This document shows, in pieces, positions 11,930 through 25,139 of a DNA stretch of 64,000 bases. Origin of the DNA: Amanita rubescens. Lineage: Eukaryota > Basidiomycota > Agaricomycetes > Agaricales > Amanitaceae. Where the stretch lies: positions 1-64,000 of the forward strand of contig WION01000157.1 in the NCBI GenBank assembly GCA_015039365.1, in the 5' to 3' direction. The position numbers and the translations under genes are program-made. The notes below the pieces were generated by a model, which ran no database searches, was not told the origin of the DNA, and saw only the letters and a list, made by a program, of their open reading frames with translations. Positions within the stretch are counted from its first letter, which is position 1, and each line of letters starts with the position of its first letter.

Positions 11930-14900
11930 CTACACTTCACGACGATCTGTACCAAGATGTACTGTGACGGGCAGATTGCAATGAGACATGAGGTAATTGT
12001 TGAGAGTAAAATGAGTATCATAGGTATTGGGAGGTCCAGTTGGGATCTCGGCCACGTCGACCAGGCACAGCTGAAACAATCATGGGATATTCAAGTTCAT
12101 AAGGTTCTAAACAAATACTGTGTTAGCGGTTCAGATATGTAGCAAAGGAAAGCACGAACCCGGTCAAGCGATTGTATGACTAGCAAATTATCTCCAATAC
12201 CTGCATATGCAATCTGGCAGCTTGCAACGTGGCTCACGATGTCATTCAGTGATACAATAATAAGCGGTTCATGTTGATTGTGATAAAGCCGGATGTCGAG
12301 CAATGGATACTTTGCATATGGATCGTGTGAAGCTTCATGCTGGCTGAGACTTTTGAAGGGCGAGATAGCGCAGAATGGTTCTGTGATCCAATCGTTTTTA
12401 TTCTTTAACCGCCGATGCATGAATATTTCTTGAATGAGGCCAGCCTGCATCCCGCGCGAAGAATTGCCACCGTTAAAGAGAACGAGGGCATTTTTCCTGT
12501 TATGCCGAGGTGTGGTATATATGGTGCCCTTCCATTCTACCTTCTTCCTCTGCTGCGCAGCGCGTGGCAACATGGAAGTGCCAGGAGATGCCGATGAAAA
12601 ATAGTGTGGAATCGGTGGCGACTGCTTCATTAGATACGATGACAATGCAGAGTATACACTGTCAGACAAATCGACTGTGGCTTTACCATCTTCCCATCGG
12701 AGAGACCCTTCACAATGACTGGGCACGTCAGCTACCAGGAGGTCATGAAGGATGTTTCTGGTGAGACTGCTGCTGCAGTGCTGTCTAAATGGTTGCCGAA
12801 GGACTTCGACTGCCTTCCCATTGGAAGAACCCATCAGAGCCCTCAAATTAGCCCCCTGGCAGAATGCCCGAATGAAAGTCACTTCCAACTCGCCTAGCCA
12901 AACCCCGCTGTGAGGCTGTGGTAACAAGTGACATTCAACATACTTACCAGGTCGATTGTTCATATTCTGCCTCTGGATAATTCCATTGTACCTCTCAAAG
13001 GGGAAAGTCCACCAACCATGCACTGGCCCATATGCCTTCAGAGATTCAGCTAGGTGGAGTGAGGCATGATGGTTTGGGGTGAGCTGATCGGGTGGGAATA
13101 GTTCAAGAAAAGTCGTGAAATAGTGCAACATTTGCTCCTTGACGATCTCAATATGTTTGGTAGATGTATACCGGGCTGTTGCCCACCGGATAGCTGTAGC
13201 CAGTGCGAGAAAATTGTCTAATAGCCTCTTCTGGTGAGGCGTAGCATCGGTCCCTCCCCAGAGACGAATCATTGTGATTACGAGGGTAACGGTGAAAAAC
13301 ATCCGCCATGTGTCTGCCTTGAGTTTCCCGACTTTTGCTGATCCTATGTTTGGTGGGGGCGGAGCAAGCCATGTCGGAAGCGTCGTCTTCATCATGTCTT
13401 TATCTATCTCCTCCAAAACTAATCTGTTCAGAATGACGCGGCCTGCAGCTGCTCTGGATCCCTCTGACATCAAATCAATTACAGGATAAGGCTCTGGTGG
13501 CCGGATGTGAATCGAAACGATTGAATTTGATTTGCGCTGCATGGTATCTACCCCATCAGTTCTACAATCATTCGGGCTCAAGTACGAAAGTTACCCAGTT
13601 GACCAGGGCTGAAGCATACTCTTTTCTTGTCGGTGACTTTCCCTTACTCTGGACATATACGGCATTATCATGGGCGATGGTAGCCAAGTAAGTCCGACGA
13701 AGGCGGGCCAATGCCACGGTGTCTCCCTCTCCTATAGCCTTGACCGCTTTTTGCAACTCGCGGCTCTGTTCTTCAGTAGAATGAGGTGCGGTTCGTTTAT
13801 TTGGGGAGACAGAGCGGTCCATCCCCCAGAGATAGCGACAGTGTCGCTGAGCATTGCCCAGGAACAAGTTGTGCATAGCGTCCACGACGCCATGCTTGAA
13901 GGGGTCCCAGTAAGGAAGTCGCATGAGTTCCGACCAGCGTACGCCCGTTTCGGCAAAGATCCTTTCCCTAGCCTCTTGATTCGAGGCATTCAACCATCGC
14001 TCTCCAGCCGCCACATAGTCGTCTCTCGTCCACCGGGGCCAGTTCGAAACATTGAAGTCAGTCTTCTGCGATGCAGGCAATTTGCAAAATGCACACATGT
14101 GCTGCGCACTGCTATGGCCTGCAAATCCTGCTACTTTCCTATACCCCGGTAAATCGCATATCACAGCGAGAAGGGCACACTGCACAAGGAAGCTCAGCGA
14201 CGAACCTCCTATCCCACTAAAAATAACGCCTGGGCGGAACAGAAGCAACAAGTCATCAATCACCGGTCGCAAAAGATTGTTGAGTTCAGAGTCTGACGCG
14301 GGCTCATTTGGGCCAGGGATGATGCCTGCGAGATATACATTTTCTACCTGGAGCCAAAATTGCAAGCAGCGAAATAGTATAACAATGTGCCGCACCTGAT
14401 ACCGAAGATGGATCGGTAAATTCATGCATATCATATATATTCCGCCGATACTATACTGCCTTCCGCTCTTTCGAGATCCATACGGGTTGAACCAATCTAT
14501 ATTCATATTGAAAACGAGCTGGAGTCCGCCAGGTGAACTCTCCAAAAAGGGCCTCCCATCGGATCCCATCAGTTTCTTTGCTGCGTCCCCTTGAAGGATA
14601 TCGGATATCAGTTCTTGGTGGCTTCGTTGTGTCCCTGCTGCATTGACCCCGAGGGATTCCACGAGTCCAGGTCGAGCAAGCAGCCGCGCTAACCAGGACG
14701 TGAAAGGCTGATAAGCAAATGTTCGGATAGGCCTAGAGGTCGATTTTCCGGGTTCCGATGTCTCTGTTGCGACCATGATAGGTGTTCCACATTCCTCTCC
14801 CCCTTCAAATTTTCTATTCGTGCATTTGCGGGGGTATTCCTGCCCTATATCTGGTGCATAGAGGGCAAAACATTGGGGGCAACAAGCGTAATGAATCAGG

Positions 14901-17097
14901 TCTGGTTCAAGATGGAAATGAGCGATAGCCGTCCTTATGTCAAAAGGCCAGTCGTGCGCTGAAGGTATGCGCTTATCCGGATGATCTTCTCCATTTTTAA
15001 TCTTGAAAACTTGTGTGCAGGTGGAATATGTTGTGGCGACTATGGCACTGAGTGCAGCAAGCAAGAAATTTGTCCCCTCCCTGGAGAGGCCTGAGATAAT
15101 ATGCAAGACCAGCGCTGTTACGAGACCTAAAACGAGTGGTTGTGGAAGTTTCTGCGCCAGGCTGAATGTTCTAGTATCCTGAGCTAAAGACCGTGGGCAT
15201 TGACGTAGGGAAATATTTAACTCCACTCACTGCAGTCGATCAATTGTGGTTGAGACTCAGAGTCTCTGCGCAAAGCCGCGTCTATCCGCTTTGCAGCCCA
15301 AGCGCGGAGTACGGCTCCATCAAGGATGACAACATGTTCTCTTATCCGCGAAGTCAAGGATTCTTTTTGGTTGGGTAATTCTGCGTCTTCTTCAGCTGAT
15401 ATCTGCATGTCGTCTAATTCTCGCAGCGCATGTGCAACCCAGTCTTTGTGCTCAAGAAACACAGAGTTAGAATCAAAGTTTAAGGGAGGCGGTTCTTGAC
15501 AGCCAGCTGAGCTCCATTTAGTGGAAAAAATTATTGGTGGGAGCTTGAACGCGCGCTGGCGGTAGGGAATGGCAGGGGTAACCCCAGGGTTTTCAGAGCC
15601 CAACCCTTACCCTTACCCCCCAAAACCCTCACCCTTGGCCAGGGGTGGAGGGTTTACCCCTCAAAACCCTAGGGGTACACAAGGGGTTGCCCAAGGGTAC
15701 AAGGGTACAAAAATACCCCAGGGTTTGACCCAAAGGGTTATCAGTAGTGGTACTACTTCATTATCATATGGCACTGTGATATGTGACATATGTATCATGA
15801 TATATATATAAGGTGCTAAAAGTGACCAACCAGGCTCTACTGCCACTGGTGACATGTTTCCCATTAGTACAATGTGCCCCAACCTTGGCAATGGGTGCCT
15901 TTTTTACAACACCTACATATGTGCTCTATAATTATTGAAGGCTCTATCTATGTATATATGTATCATTCAGGAGGTTGGCAATATTAAATACCCAATGATT
16001 TGACTCAACACCATAAGTCATTAGCCAAGCTCTAACAAATTGCCATTACCTGTCAACCTCTGACTAATATTAGGCATTGAATGTTAGGGACTCACGGCTA
16101 TTATTTTGAAGTTACATATTGCAAAAGCAACTAACTACTTTGTATTGTAACAATGCTGTTGTCATACACACTTCCATTTATATTGATAGATATGTATGAG
16201 CATTCACTCATTGAATACTTCAATGACTAAGGTACATATCCTCCAAGTCAGTTTGAAGTCACATGGCTGTACAGACATACCCAATTATTCCATTCCCATT
16301 TGAAGAATGTCTAGGATTAGTGAGGGATTACATGCCATTGAACATTACATTACATTAGTGTAGTAGGTGCTTTATTTCCCTTCATCTTCTTAATTTAACC
16401 ATACTTACATGTATGCCCTTTGTTAGTGTTCTTTGTTTGTTCCTCATTGAAGATAAAACTATATTATTATCATTGAGCATAGCCAGTTTAATCTTATCTG
16501 GGTGCATATCATTCTTTTTGAAGTCTTTGGTGGCTGTGGTCCCAGGGGTATGAAGGGTTAATCCTTATAGGGAGGGGTTGGGAGGGGTAGACAGGCTCCA
16601 ACCCTTACCCCTACCCTCCACCAAACCCTCCATGAAGGGTGAGGGGTTGCCCATACCCCTGCCATTCTCTAGCTGGCGGCGGACAAATTCAGCCTGGATT
16701 GCATTGACTTTGCGCCGGTTCTGTGCAACTTCGCTCAATTCATCAGTACTGGCAGTACAGGTCCTAAGCTGTTCATTAGGAACATACCACGGGAGTCACT
16801 AAAACGTTCCTTTTCTCCCCGGCTCGGATGGCTGCTACCTGAATGTCGAAAATCTGATTGCACAGAATCGGGGTCTTGAGAACGAATGCGCATGTTGTTG
16901 ATTTGCGATGCAAGTAAATCGATATCATCGGGAGGTTTTGAGCGAAGGTGTACCTTTATTCCTTGTTCCCGTTTTTCATGTGCTAAGCGAGTGCTTGGCT
17001 TGATCATGCAACCAGGAACTTCAATGCCGGTATCAGGATGAGCAACTACCGTTTGAGAGCATTTGGAGCATTGGCATAAAAGAAACGCTGGTCCCAT
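11930..17097 (-). pseudogene. tnp2-like (CACTA-type) transposase gene, interrupted by a hAT element
   Basis: Multi-exon minus-strand gene. First exon MGPAFLLCQCSKCSQTVV (17097). A second exon (16740-15217) carries VRRQ | RAFKLPPIIF, split by the insertion at 15563-16671. The large exon 15226-13568 has a zinc-ribbon-like CCPQCF...C, then NMNIDWFNPYGSRKSGRQYS, MICMNLPIHLRY, GIIPGPNEP, FAGHSSAQHMCAFC and LPYWDPFKHGVVDAMHNLFL, all typical of the agaric tnp2 family. Exon 13581-12140 follows (LHLAESLKAYGPVHGWWTFP, FERYNGIIQRQNMNNRPGKY). A last exon after a GTTCGT...TTTCAG intron ends at 11930. Function: cut-and-paste transposition. Apart from the insertion I saw no internal stop, so it was probably intact until recently. 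Terminal inverted repeats not found. Confidence 0.8.
15563..16671. mobile_element. non-autonomous hAT-type element (1,109 bp) inside the transposase exon
   Basis: Ends are inverted copies of TAGRGAATGGCAGGGGTA, followed by subterminal ACCCT/AGGGT runs at both ends. It is flanked by a perfect 8-bp duplication GCTGGCGG (15555-15562 and 16672-16679). TIRs beginning TAGGG and an 8-bp duplication are the hAT signature. The interior is AT-rich with no transposase. Removing the element plus one duplication leaves the host exon in frame (VRRQ-RAFKL). Confidence 0.9.
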
Positions 17098-17365
17098 CGC
17101 GATGATTGTAATGATAAATCATGCGGTAGGGCGTGACAAAATTAGGATGGCAACTTATATTGAGCTATTATACAAAAAAATGACAGGAGCGAGGTAAACG
17201 AGTCAACACTATATGGCAAGCAGGCACCAAGTGGTTGGTTCATATGGGCCATGACAGCCATTCACGTCTTTAACTTCTTGGCACATAGTGGCATTTGATT
17301 ATTGTCGTGGTGACAATTACTAAATTAGGCACGAGCATACTCTGGATTATTACGCAGCTATGGAC

Positions 17366-18971
17366 CTACTTACGCTTTTTCCCTCTGGGTCCATACGATA
17401 TACCACTCTCCCCATTACATTCCAAATCCTTCTCAACATCTTCTTTTTTCATCTTATTTTCAAGGTACTTTCGCCAGGCAGCCGGAAGCCGGTTTGATGT
17501 TACAAAAGCGAGACCAATATGCTGAAATTGAGTTGCTGGAAGCGAAGGCTGCACCTTCTGGAGACTTGTGGCATGCCACTTTCCTGGCTTCCATGCGATT
17601 AATGTGTTTTTGGCATTTTGGACCCGTATCCCATATTCGGCGATGAAAAAGTTGCCCCCGTATGTGGAATCTGGGTACGACCTGTCGGTATTCCATGAGA
17701 TTGCCCAATCATGGGGTTGCTCATCTCTATGGACAGCCCTAGATGCACATCCTATGAGAAATTATAGTGGTAAAGGTAATGCTGCACTTACCGCGAGTAA
17801 TTGCTCGCCATAAGGCCCATAGGTGGAGCGAGCTCAACATCGTGGAAGTTGAAGGAAGTTTCGCCAATCACTACCTCATATGAACCTTCCCGAGTTGTTG
17901 TCTTCCAGTCGCGATTCATTGCTGGAAGGCCATTCTTGTGAATGAAGTCTTCGAAATCGCTGATGATCTCGTCGGGTAACCATGCCCGGCATAGGTTCCA
18001 AAATAGTGCAAATACTGCACTTGTCTGCTGGGCAAGGTTGTCCACCATTTCTTGGTCCTTCTTTCTTCTTTCAATATTCCTAGCCCAGTCGAACGCGAGC
18101 TTCGACCGGGAGCCAGCTGAAAAACCTGCGAGGACCAAGGAGCCAGGATCGTCTTTCTGGGGCAAAATCAGTTGCAGTATATTAGGAAATGGCGAGACAA
18201 CGCACTCTAACGTTCCTTTTCACTGCTATGCTCAGCTGAATCACCTGATTGACGAAATGTATGAGCTCAGGGTGCTTGCAGAAATCCCGAATAACGATCC
18301 CAACCAATTGGTCTTGAAATGCGCATTAGTGGATGGCTGGAATAGTCTGAAATACGCTTACCTTCTTCGTCTCTGAAAATGGCACTTTGGCCAGGCAGTA
18401 AATCATGCATAAGCATCTCCTCGTCTAGTTCATGAACTGGGAGGCGTGGGGTACGTCGGTCCTTCATCTTGCAGTTCTTAAGATGGCTGCTCCACATATT
18501 AAATATTGTCTTGTTCTCGGCAATCCAGTGACCAGGTGGAGGGTAGATCGCTCCGACTCCAAGGTCGATTGCAAGAAAAGTGGGAATGCTATCTAATAGC
18601 TGCTGCCTGCGAATCGCCTGGAATGGTGATTTCCAGTTCAGGCCGGCCTGGAAGACGAAGAGTCGCTGCTGCTCCTGCCGTGTGTTTTTCAGGTTTCGGC
18701 GGTCCTTCAAAACCTGCAGAAGTTGTTCGCTGACAGTGTTCCCGTGACAAAGAGGATTGTTGCAGAAAGAAATAAAGTTATTGACAAGTTTGGAGGGATC
18801 TAGAAGTTTCGGTGAGGCCCCTGCATCCTTGAGACATGTGGCTAGGGCATGGGAAACAGCCTGCAAAGCGTCGTCGGTGATTGCAACAGAAAGCAGATCG
18901 AGGAATGCGGGATCAGATCCAAGGACGTCAGCACAGTGTTGAAACATCTTGTTTGCCTTAGAGCCAACCAT
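17366..18971 (-). CDS. TET/JBP-like 2OG-Fe(II) dioxygenase
   Basis: Spliced minus-strand gene. Exon 1 starts at ATG 18971 (MVGSKANKMFQHCADVLG). Later exons include FQDQLVGIVIRDFCKHPEL, then KDDPGSLVLAGFSAG...MGLMASNYSR. The last exon starts at 17738 and reads AVHRDEQPHDWAISWNTD, YGGNFFIAEYGIRVQ, LIAWKPGKWHATSLQ. The HRD (HxD) pair, the GG-F strand and the distal H in WHATS form a double-stranded beta-helix iron-binding set; FVTSNRL could supply the 2OG-binding Arg. The arrangement matches the fungal TET/JBP family, which oxidises 5-methylcytosine or related bases. The gene lies 270 bp upstream of, and is co-oriented with, the tnp2 transposase, suggesting it travels with the transposon. A basic tail (GPRGKKRK) may be an NLS. 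No broken exon seen. Confidence 0.7.
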
Positions 18972-20446
18972 AGCAGAGGATACTATAGTAGAAAGGCGCT
19001 GCGTGTGTCGAGAAATAGCGGGCGGTTAGCACAGCCACCATACGTCTTACCTGCCACACCTATGCTGCGCGACCCACAACTCGTTGCACTGGGGAAAGAC
19101 CAGCCTTAGCCCTTGTTTCATGCCGTGCTGACCGGAGCGGGCAGGTTCTAGAACCAATGCATACGGGAAGTGAAGCCAGCATATCGCTAGGTCGGGTCAC
19201 TCTTTTCTACCACCAGCCCGCTTCAAGTCCTAAGCTCCTGTGCTCCAGCTAAACCGCTCCAATCACCACCACCTGGACCCGCAACTCCCGCATCCCTCCA
19301 ACCCATCTTCCGCAGCATCTGACAGCCCTGCCCCAGCAAGAGCACCCCAGCAGCACCCAGCAGCCTCCGACGGGGAAGCTCAAGATTTTGTGCGACCAAG
19401 GACATCCGAGCAAGGTGCGGCACCCGTTCCCCCATCCAAGCGACTGAGTACTAAGGTCTCCTGCAGTATGATAGCGTATTGAGCCGCGGAGCGATGCTCC
19501 TTGCCATATGGCCCTCTCTACGGCTACGCCTAGCCCTCCTTCCTCTCCCAAATCTGGCCCAGCAACCTGGACCTCACGACCCCACTTGAGTTCATTTACG
19601 GCCAGCGCTATCGTAGATGGGAGAGGAATCCGCGACCTTCTCAAGTGTGGAACTCGATTACCGCCATCATCATTCGACCAGACACTCCAAGATCAACCAG
19701 GTTCACTCACACACTCCCTGCCCCCCCGGGTCTCTTTGTCTACCCCACCATCCGGACGTCGTTGCCCCTAGCCACCTATCCAATATGCCCATCCACCAAA
19801 TCTTGATGCGGCCGGCGTTTTGCACTATATGTTTATATCAGTCAGGTGGATGCCCGCCCGGCAGTGCAGAAGACCGGCAGATTCTACCGCGGCGCGATTC
19901 TGCCCCGCAGTCGTCCAAGATTTCCTACCAACCGGTCCCCTTCGATTTGTTTTGCCGGGTCGGCTGGCCATTCACCGGTGCCGCCTTGCGCGGGCTTTTT
20001 ACAACTGTTACTGGCTGTAGAGAGTCCTCTGCGTCCCAATACCCCTACCCACATCTCCTTCTCCAGAGCCATCCACCGCCCCGCTGTGTCTCTATCGAAT
20101 GTGTTATACGCAGATTTCTTTTACAACCATACCTTCGCTTTTTCCTAACCCTAACCCTACATCATCCGATAAGGATCCTGGCACCAGTTCCTTACAGAGC
20201 ATGTCGTTCTAGTTCCCACTTTCACCTGTCTTGGTGGTATCTTGCCACTCTTCGAGATTGATCTTAATTGGGCGAGTAGCGATGGCTATAGTACATTCAG
20301 TGGCACAGATACACATAGCAATCAAACTAATCTGATATTTTTGTAACTTTACATAAGTGAGAAGGCATATAAAGTGAACTGCATACAAAAAAGTGCACAT
20401 TGCGATGGAAACTTTTGCTGACCAGTGGAGCGCAGAGGCTCAGCAC
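18972..20446. other. no confident gene; C-rich stretch
   Basis: Open but unconvincing Pro/Ser-rich frames on both strands between 19240 and 20260; no domain recognised. A short CCTAACCCTAACCCTA tract at about 20145-20160 resembles telomere repeats but is only two to three units. Confidence 0.3.
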
Positions 20447-22068
20447 TCACAAGCCAACTGATTTTAGCCACATCGGCACAATTTCATCGCTTACATAGGC
20501 AAACATGCGGCACACAGCCAAGTTGGCAAGGATCGCAGCATCTCCAAGAGGCGAGAAGGCTTGGCTTACTCTGTCAAAATTCTGTGCATCTGGGGGGTTA
20601 GACAGAAAAATCAGAAAAATCACCGCTTACCAGCTGTCTGACAGCAAGAAAGACACCAATCGTCCAGGACAAGAAAAGGACCAGTAGCACTGCACGATAG
20701 TGTCCATAGAAAGGATGTTTCGGTTTAGCTGGGATGCGCAAAAGATATTTAGATAGTAATAGACTGGTAAAAGAAGCTATCATACTCTGCTTGGAAACCC
20801 AAAGTTGAATATAGAAGTCGTCCCGGACACTTGCTGCTGCAAGCATCTCCACATCTTGGAAGGTACATTCCTTGTCAGAATTAGTAAGTGCACGACATCA
20901 ATCAAGCACAACACACAGCGATGGATTTGACGAGATATTCTACAAATGCAGGTAAGCGTAACTTAACATGCTCTCAAAGCCAACAGATACAACAGATACT
21001 CACGATCATGTTCAAGTGTCTGGACAATCTTTCCAGTATGTTTGTCCCAAATGCGAACTTGACCATTGTGCGAGCCCATCGTCACAAACCTCCCATTTGC
21101 CAGAAAATTTACAGAGAGTAGATCGTAATACAGCATGATGGGTATATCATCTGCGTAGGAGCGAGTCTTGACCAGCGACTCCGTGGAATAGATATCTACA
21201 CCCATGCGATAATTGGATACTGCAATCTCCTTCTCGTCCGGAGAAATTGCAGAGAATGCTCTTTGGCTACAATGAATACAAGTTACCATAGAACACGCAC
21301 TGCACTCACACATTCTGAGTTGGGCCTGGAAGGATTTGCCACAAGCGTGACAGCGTTGCGACATCCCAGCAACTATCAATTGTTAGTCATAGGCTGGGGA
21401 TTCGATGATTTAGGTGACACGAACAATATACCATGGTGCAGATAAGAAACAATCAATTTCTTGTCGCGCTCTACGAAGTGGAGCGACCTCCCACACGTTT
21501 TTTCACCATCGAATTGAAGGTCGAAAGGCCGCAGGAGAGCGATGGTCCTGAATTCTGCTGTCAAATCGCACAGAACAATTCACGTTAAGTTCAAGGTACA
21601 ACGGGTAGATGGCCTCACCATTATCGCCGGCAGCCAGAAAAACATTCGATCCAGCCACCAATGCTATGTGGCACACTGGCAAATGCCGGCTAACAGCTAT
21701 CGCATAAACTGGCTTCAGGAGTTCGTCCATCAATATGGAAATGAGAGGACCCTGCAGAAGCATTAGCCGGAGGCATTCTCGTAAAAATAGGATTAAACCT
21801 GATAGTTGTCGATATATAATGCAATACCATCCGAACAACCGACGAAGAGTCTGGCCTGATGTCGACTGTCCCAGACCAACGACAAGACTGGGGTCTCGAA
21901 TTGTATGGATGTCACTTGCACGCCGCTCGCAATATTCCAGATTACTAATACTCCGTCTTCGCTACCACTGGCCAGGTAATCACCCGCTGACGAAAAGGCT
22001 AGGCAGGTGATGGGTTCCTTGTGTTCGCCCGTCAATCTGCGAGTTGGAAGATAAAGAGGATAAGTCAT
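20447..22068 (-). CDS. WD40-repeat protein with C-terminal hydrophobic segment
   Basis: Multi-exon minus-strand gene starting at ATG 22068. WD40 blades: GEHKEPITCLAFSSAGDYLA with SGSEDGVLVIWNIASG, VLSLVWDSRHQARLFVGCSD, PVYAIAVSRHLPVCHIALVA, KLIVSYLHHGI, RAFSAISPDEKEIAVSNYRM and VNFLANGRFVTMGSHNGQVR ending in IWDKHTGKIVQTLEHD. A Cys-rich insert (CHACGKSFQAQLRMCECSAC) may be alternative reading of an intron. Exon 4 carries a transmembrane-like segment, RAVLLVLFLSWTIGVFLAV. The last exon, after a GTAAGC...CCCCAG intron, ends ...MWLKSVGL at 20447. Likely a host scaffold protein of the kind frequent in agarics; partner unknown. Exon borders approximate. Confidence 0.7.
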
Positions 22069-22976
22069 CGGGGTTAGAGGTAGGACACTGTTGTAGGTAG
22101 GATACTGTTGTCGAAGTGGCCGTTATTATAGTTCTCTGAAAAGTCAGGTTAGTCAACCAAGCAAAGAAAGAAAATCGCAGTTCACCGTCCAGATCCGGAT
22201 CGTCCGAGCCGTAAAACGATGGGCAGATTGGTATGGCAGAACATTCAAATCCTGTGTTTCTGCCAGGCCAGCCTCCACAACGTGGCGCAATGGTGGTACT
22301 CGCAATTGAGCCGTTATTCCAACCCAGAAAACGTGATGTCACTGAGTCATAGCCGAGAATTCAACAAAGAAACTGGTGAATTTTGTTGTATGCTTGCAGA
22401 TCTAGATCTAGAAATGTACCAGGACAAAGAATTTTGTATAATCACACTAGACGTCATTCGATTGTGCGTTGAAAACGTGTACACGGCATATGCCTTAGAT
22501 GCTCGATTACAAAACGTGTATGCGGTAATTTCCTGCATCATGGGTGGGATGAAACCAATGGGCCATTTAGGCTTGAAAGCCAAGTTTTGGCGACCCTGCT
22601 CCAGCCACGCAAACCCACTAAAATTACAACCATCATTGCCACGTTTCACGTGCCACTGGGACGCGCCTGAATATAACTGTTTCATAAAGGAATCGACACA
22701 TTCGAGGTAGTGATTTCAAGCCAAACAAAGATCTGTAGGATGGTCTGAAGATGATTCTTTTAGAGCGCGATTCTACCTCTGCATGCACGCGCGGCTTATT
22801 TTCCGGTACCTTTGATGGTTGTGGTTTCGCAACGATGTGTCTTGCATCGAATACTGCAGAGATAACACATCAGCAATCGCCGTTCCCTTGTCTCGTTCGT
22901 CGCTCGGCCTCTTGTGGCAATTGCGAATTGATTCGGAGGGCTAATCTCGAGCCCTCCACACATGTAAATCTGTAAT
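22069..22976. other. no confident gene
   Basis: Overlapping ORFs on both strands (22219-22710 +, 22347-22685 -) show no domain or intron structure; probably the upstream region of the WD40 gene. Confidence 0.3.
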
Positions 22977-25139
22977 TTATGAAAATATATATCAGCAAAA
23001 TGAATGCTATCAAGTTATGAACTTACAACTCACCTACTTAATCAAATTACTTGGAAGGAGACTCCCTGAGAGTCTCCATGCTTAATTATAACCCTTCCTT
23101 TTGTAAAAAGGGAAGAAACTCGTGGCGAGTCGTATTAGATTCGTCCGAGCCTAAAAAACGGAGAGTTACAACGAACTCTGACTTACCATCGAGTCCTCCC
23201 CGTCCATCCGTTTGACACCGCGTCCTCGGGAATACCTCCTGGCCCTCGTTCGTTCCAATACGCGAGAGGGCGACGCATAGTCCTACCCTCGAGACCGACA
23301 ATTGTCCAGGTCTCAAACACAAACCCTGGAGAGAACTCGTACTGAGTCCTCTCCCCTTATCGTCCGACGAACCGGAATAATCGCATCTATACGACGCGGT
23401 TAATATGAATCAAAACAAGTAGAAAACGAGAACGTACCTGCTCCCGAAGCTGCCTTCTCGCAGCCATTCCCCATCTACCTCGTCTACTACTTCTCCCGGC
23501 CGTAAACCACCTATAACGGACAAAAGACGACGCGACATTTACGTCGTCAGTAAATCATAACCCTCGGGTATAGCAAACTTACCTATACCCTCAACATCAC
23601 ACGGGAACTCAAACGAGAGTTCCCTCCATCAATCCATACGCCCGTTTTTCCCTTTCTCTTGAAGGGGAAGAGACGCTGGGCGTGTTAGTTAAGATCAATC
23701 GTTCAAAACAATGGAGAGCTCAAACGAACTCTCCGAATGCTTACAATCGGGATTCGAACGAATCCCTCCCTCTTGCCTATCGTTCATTGACAAGAAAATC
23801 GATAGGAACTTGCTGCTGAGTCCTACGAGTCAATAAGATGAAGCTGAAAGAATAAGTCAGCGAGAAACGAAGAAATGAAAAGGAAAGAATATACCTTTCC
23901 CGGAGCCCTCGTTCCATATCGTTCTCCTGCATCCCTCCTCGCATCCCATCAGCTCCCTCTTCATCGATAACGTCAAACGGGCCGCTCCTGGCCCCGTTCC
24001 CCCCTGTCGAAATGCGCGAGAGGCCAAGCCCTCGCTATTAGCCGGTTACACGCGTCTACACCTGATGCTAGTCAGCCACGTCGACAGGAAAGATATCAGG
24101 CACTTACCTGGCATCTGCACCATTCCCTTCTCCCCAAAGCACGTCGTGTGGGGGAGAATCCCATCTGTTATCCCGGGACCATGTTTATCTGGTCCCTATT
24201 CCCCATTTCCTATCCCTCGAAATCGGTTGCCGTTCAGCGTTGAAGTTCCATCACGCTAGCCCAGCAATCATATCAGCAAACCGAACGGAACGAAAGGAAG
24301 AAACGAAAGAAGAGACTTGAAGAGACGCACCATATGCCCTAGCTTCCATCCCCTCACGGCCGTCTCATCTTCCTTCTCCCTCTCCTCTCGATCTTCACCG
24401 GGATAGTACACGGCTCTTGAAGCCGTACTGGATTCTCGGCGAGCTCCTGGACTCGGAGCTCCCTCCCGCTTGGATTATTGCTAGGAGCCCCTAGCGATAA
24501 ACGGATTTGACGCGTCTTGCGCGTGTCACATGACCACCGGATACCGGCCACTCCCCTTCAGCCGGTACCAACCTCCTCACGTCGAAAGCCTCTGGAGTGA
24601 TCCCGCCTCAACCGTTTGGCTTCAAACTTCACACATGCGATGCTCTCACCATAAGCATCATGCCCAAGTCATCGGAACCCTCCTCAGCAACGCCCAGCCC
24701 AGCGCAATTCATTTTGACGCATCTGCCTCAGCCTGCGGTCACATTCACGTGACTACCTTCCATACTCAGAAGGTACGCCAAATTTCGACGCGCCCAGACG
24801 TCGAATGCTCTACAGGCCCGAGCTCCAAGTGAACAGCATCGCAGATGTTCGCTTTTATCGGGGATACATTCTATCCATTATCCCCTACACCCTCGGAGAG
24901 AAATTCGATTTTTACTTCGGTGAAATCATTATTCTCTCCCCTTTATCCACTTTCCCAAGCAAGTTTGCATATGCAAACCTCTCCCGTATATTTCTATACT
25001 TCGCCAATGACCCTTGGCAAGTGGGGGAGGATGTGACAAGTGTTTAACACCTCACGAAGATCTTAAGACACAATTTCGAAGATACACAACACTTGTATCA
25101 TCATTTCTTAAGATTGCAATGCAATCTTGTGGGGGAGGA
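22977..25139. other. non-coding stretch packed with perfect short hairpins; probable internal region of a decayed LTR element
   Basis: No long ORF. Many perfect stems of 7-9 bp with loops of 1-9 nt: 23057-23077 (GGAGACT/AGTCTCC), 23526-23548, 23566-23590 (GGGTATAG/CTATACCC), 23603-23624 (GGGAACTC/GAGTTCCC), 23749-23766 (GGGATTCG/CGAATCCC), 24175-24196, 24441-24461 and 25110-25128 (AAGATTGCA/TGCAATCTT). Loops often contain 'aaacga'. It ends at a polypurine tract (25131-25139) before an LTR, so I read it as the interior of that element, but no gag or pol similarity is left. Confidence 0.45.

Noticed and set aside
17098..17365. CACTA terminal repeat between transposase and dioxygenase
   Set aside because: No CACTA-type end or inverted partner found at 11.4-11.9 kb or 19.0-19.2 kb, so the element's borders are left undefined.
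20145..20160. Telomeric repeat / chromosome end
   Set aside because: Only two to three CCCTAA units within ordinary sequence.
19617..20261. 214-codon plus-strand ORF
   Set aside because: Pro/Ser/His-rich with no domain, overlapping open frames in the other phases; looks like C-rich spacer.
22219..22710. 163-codon plus-strand ORF upstream of the WD40 gene
   Set aside because: No recognisable motif, an equally long antisense frame, and no splice context.
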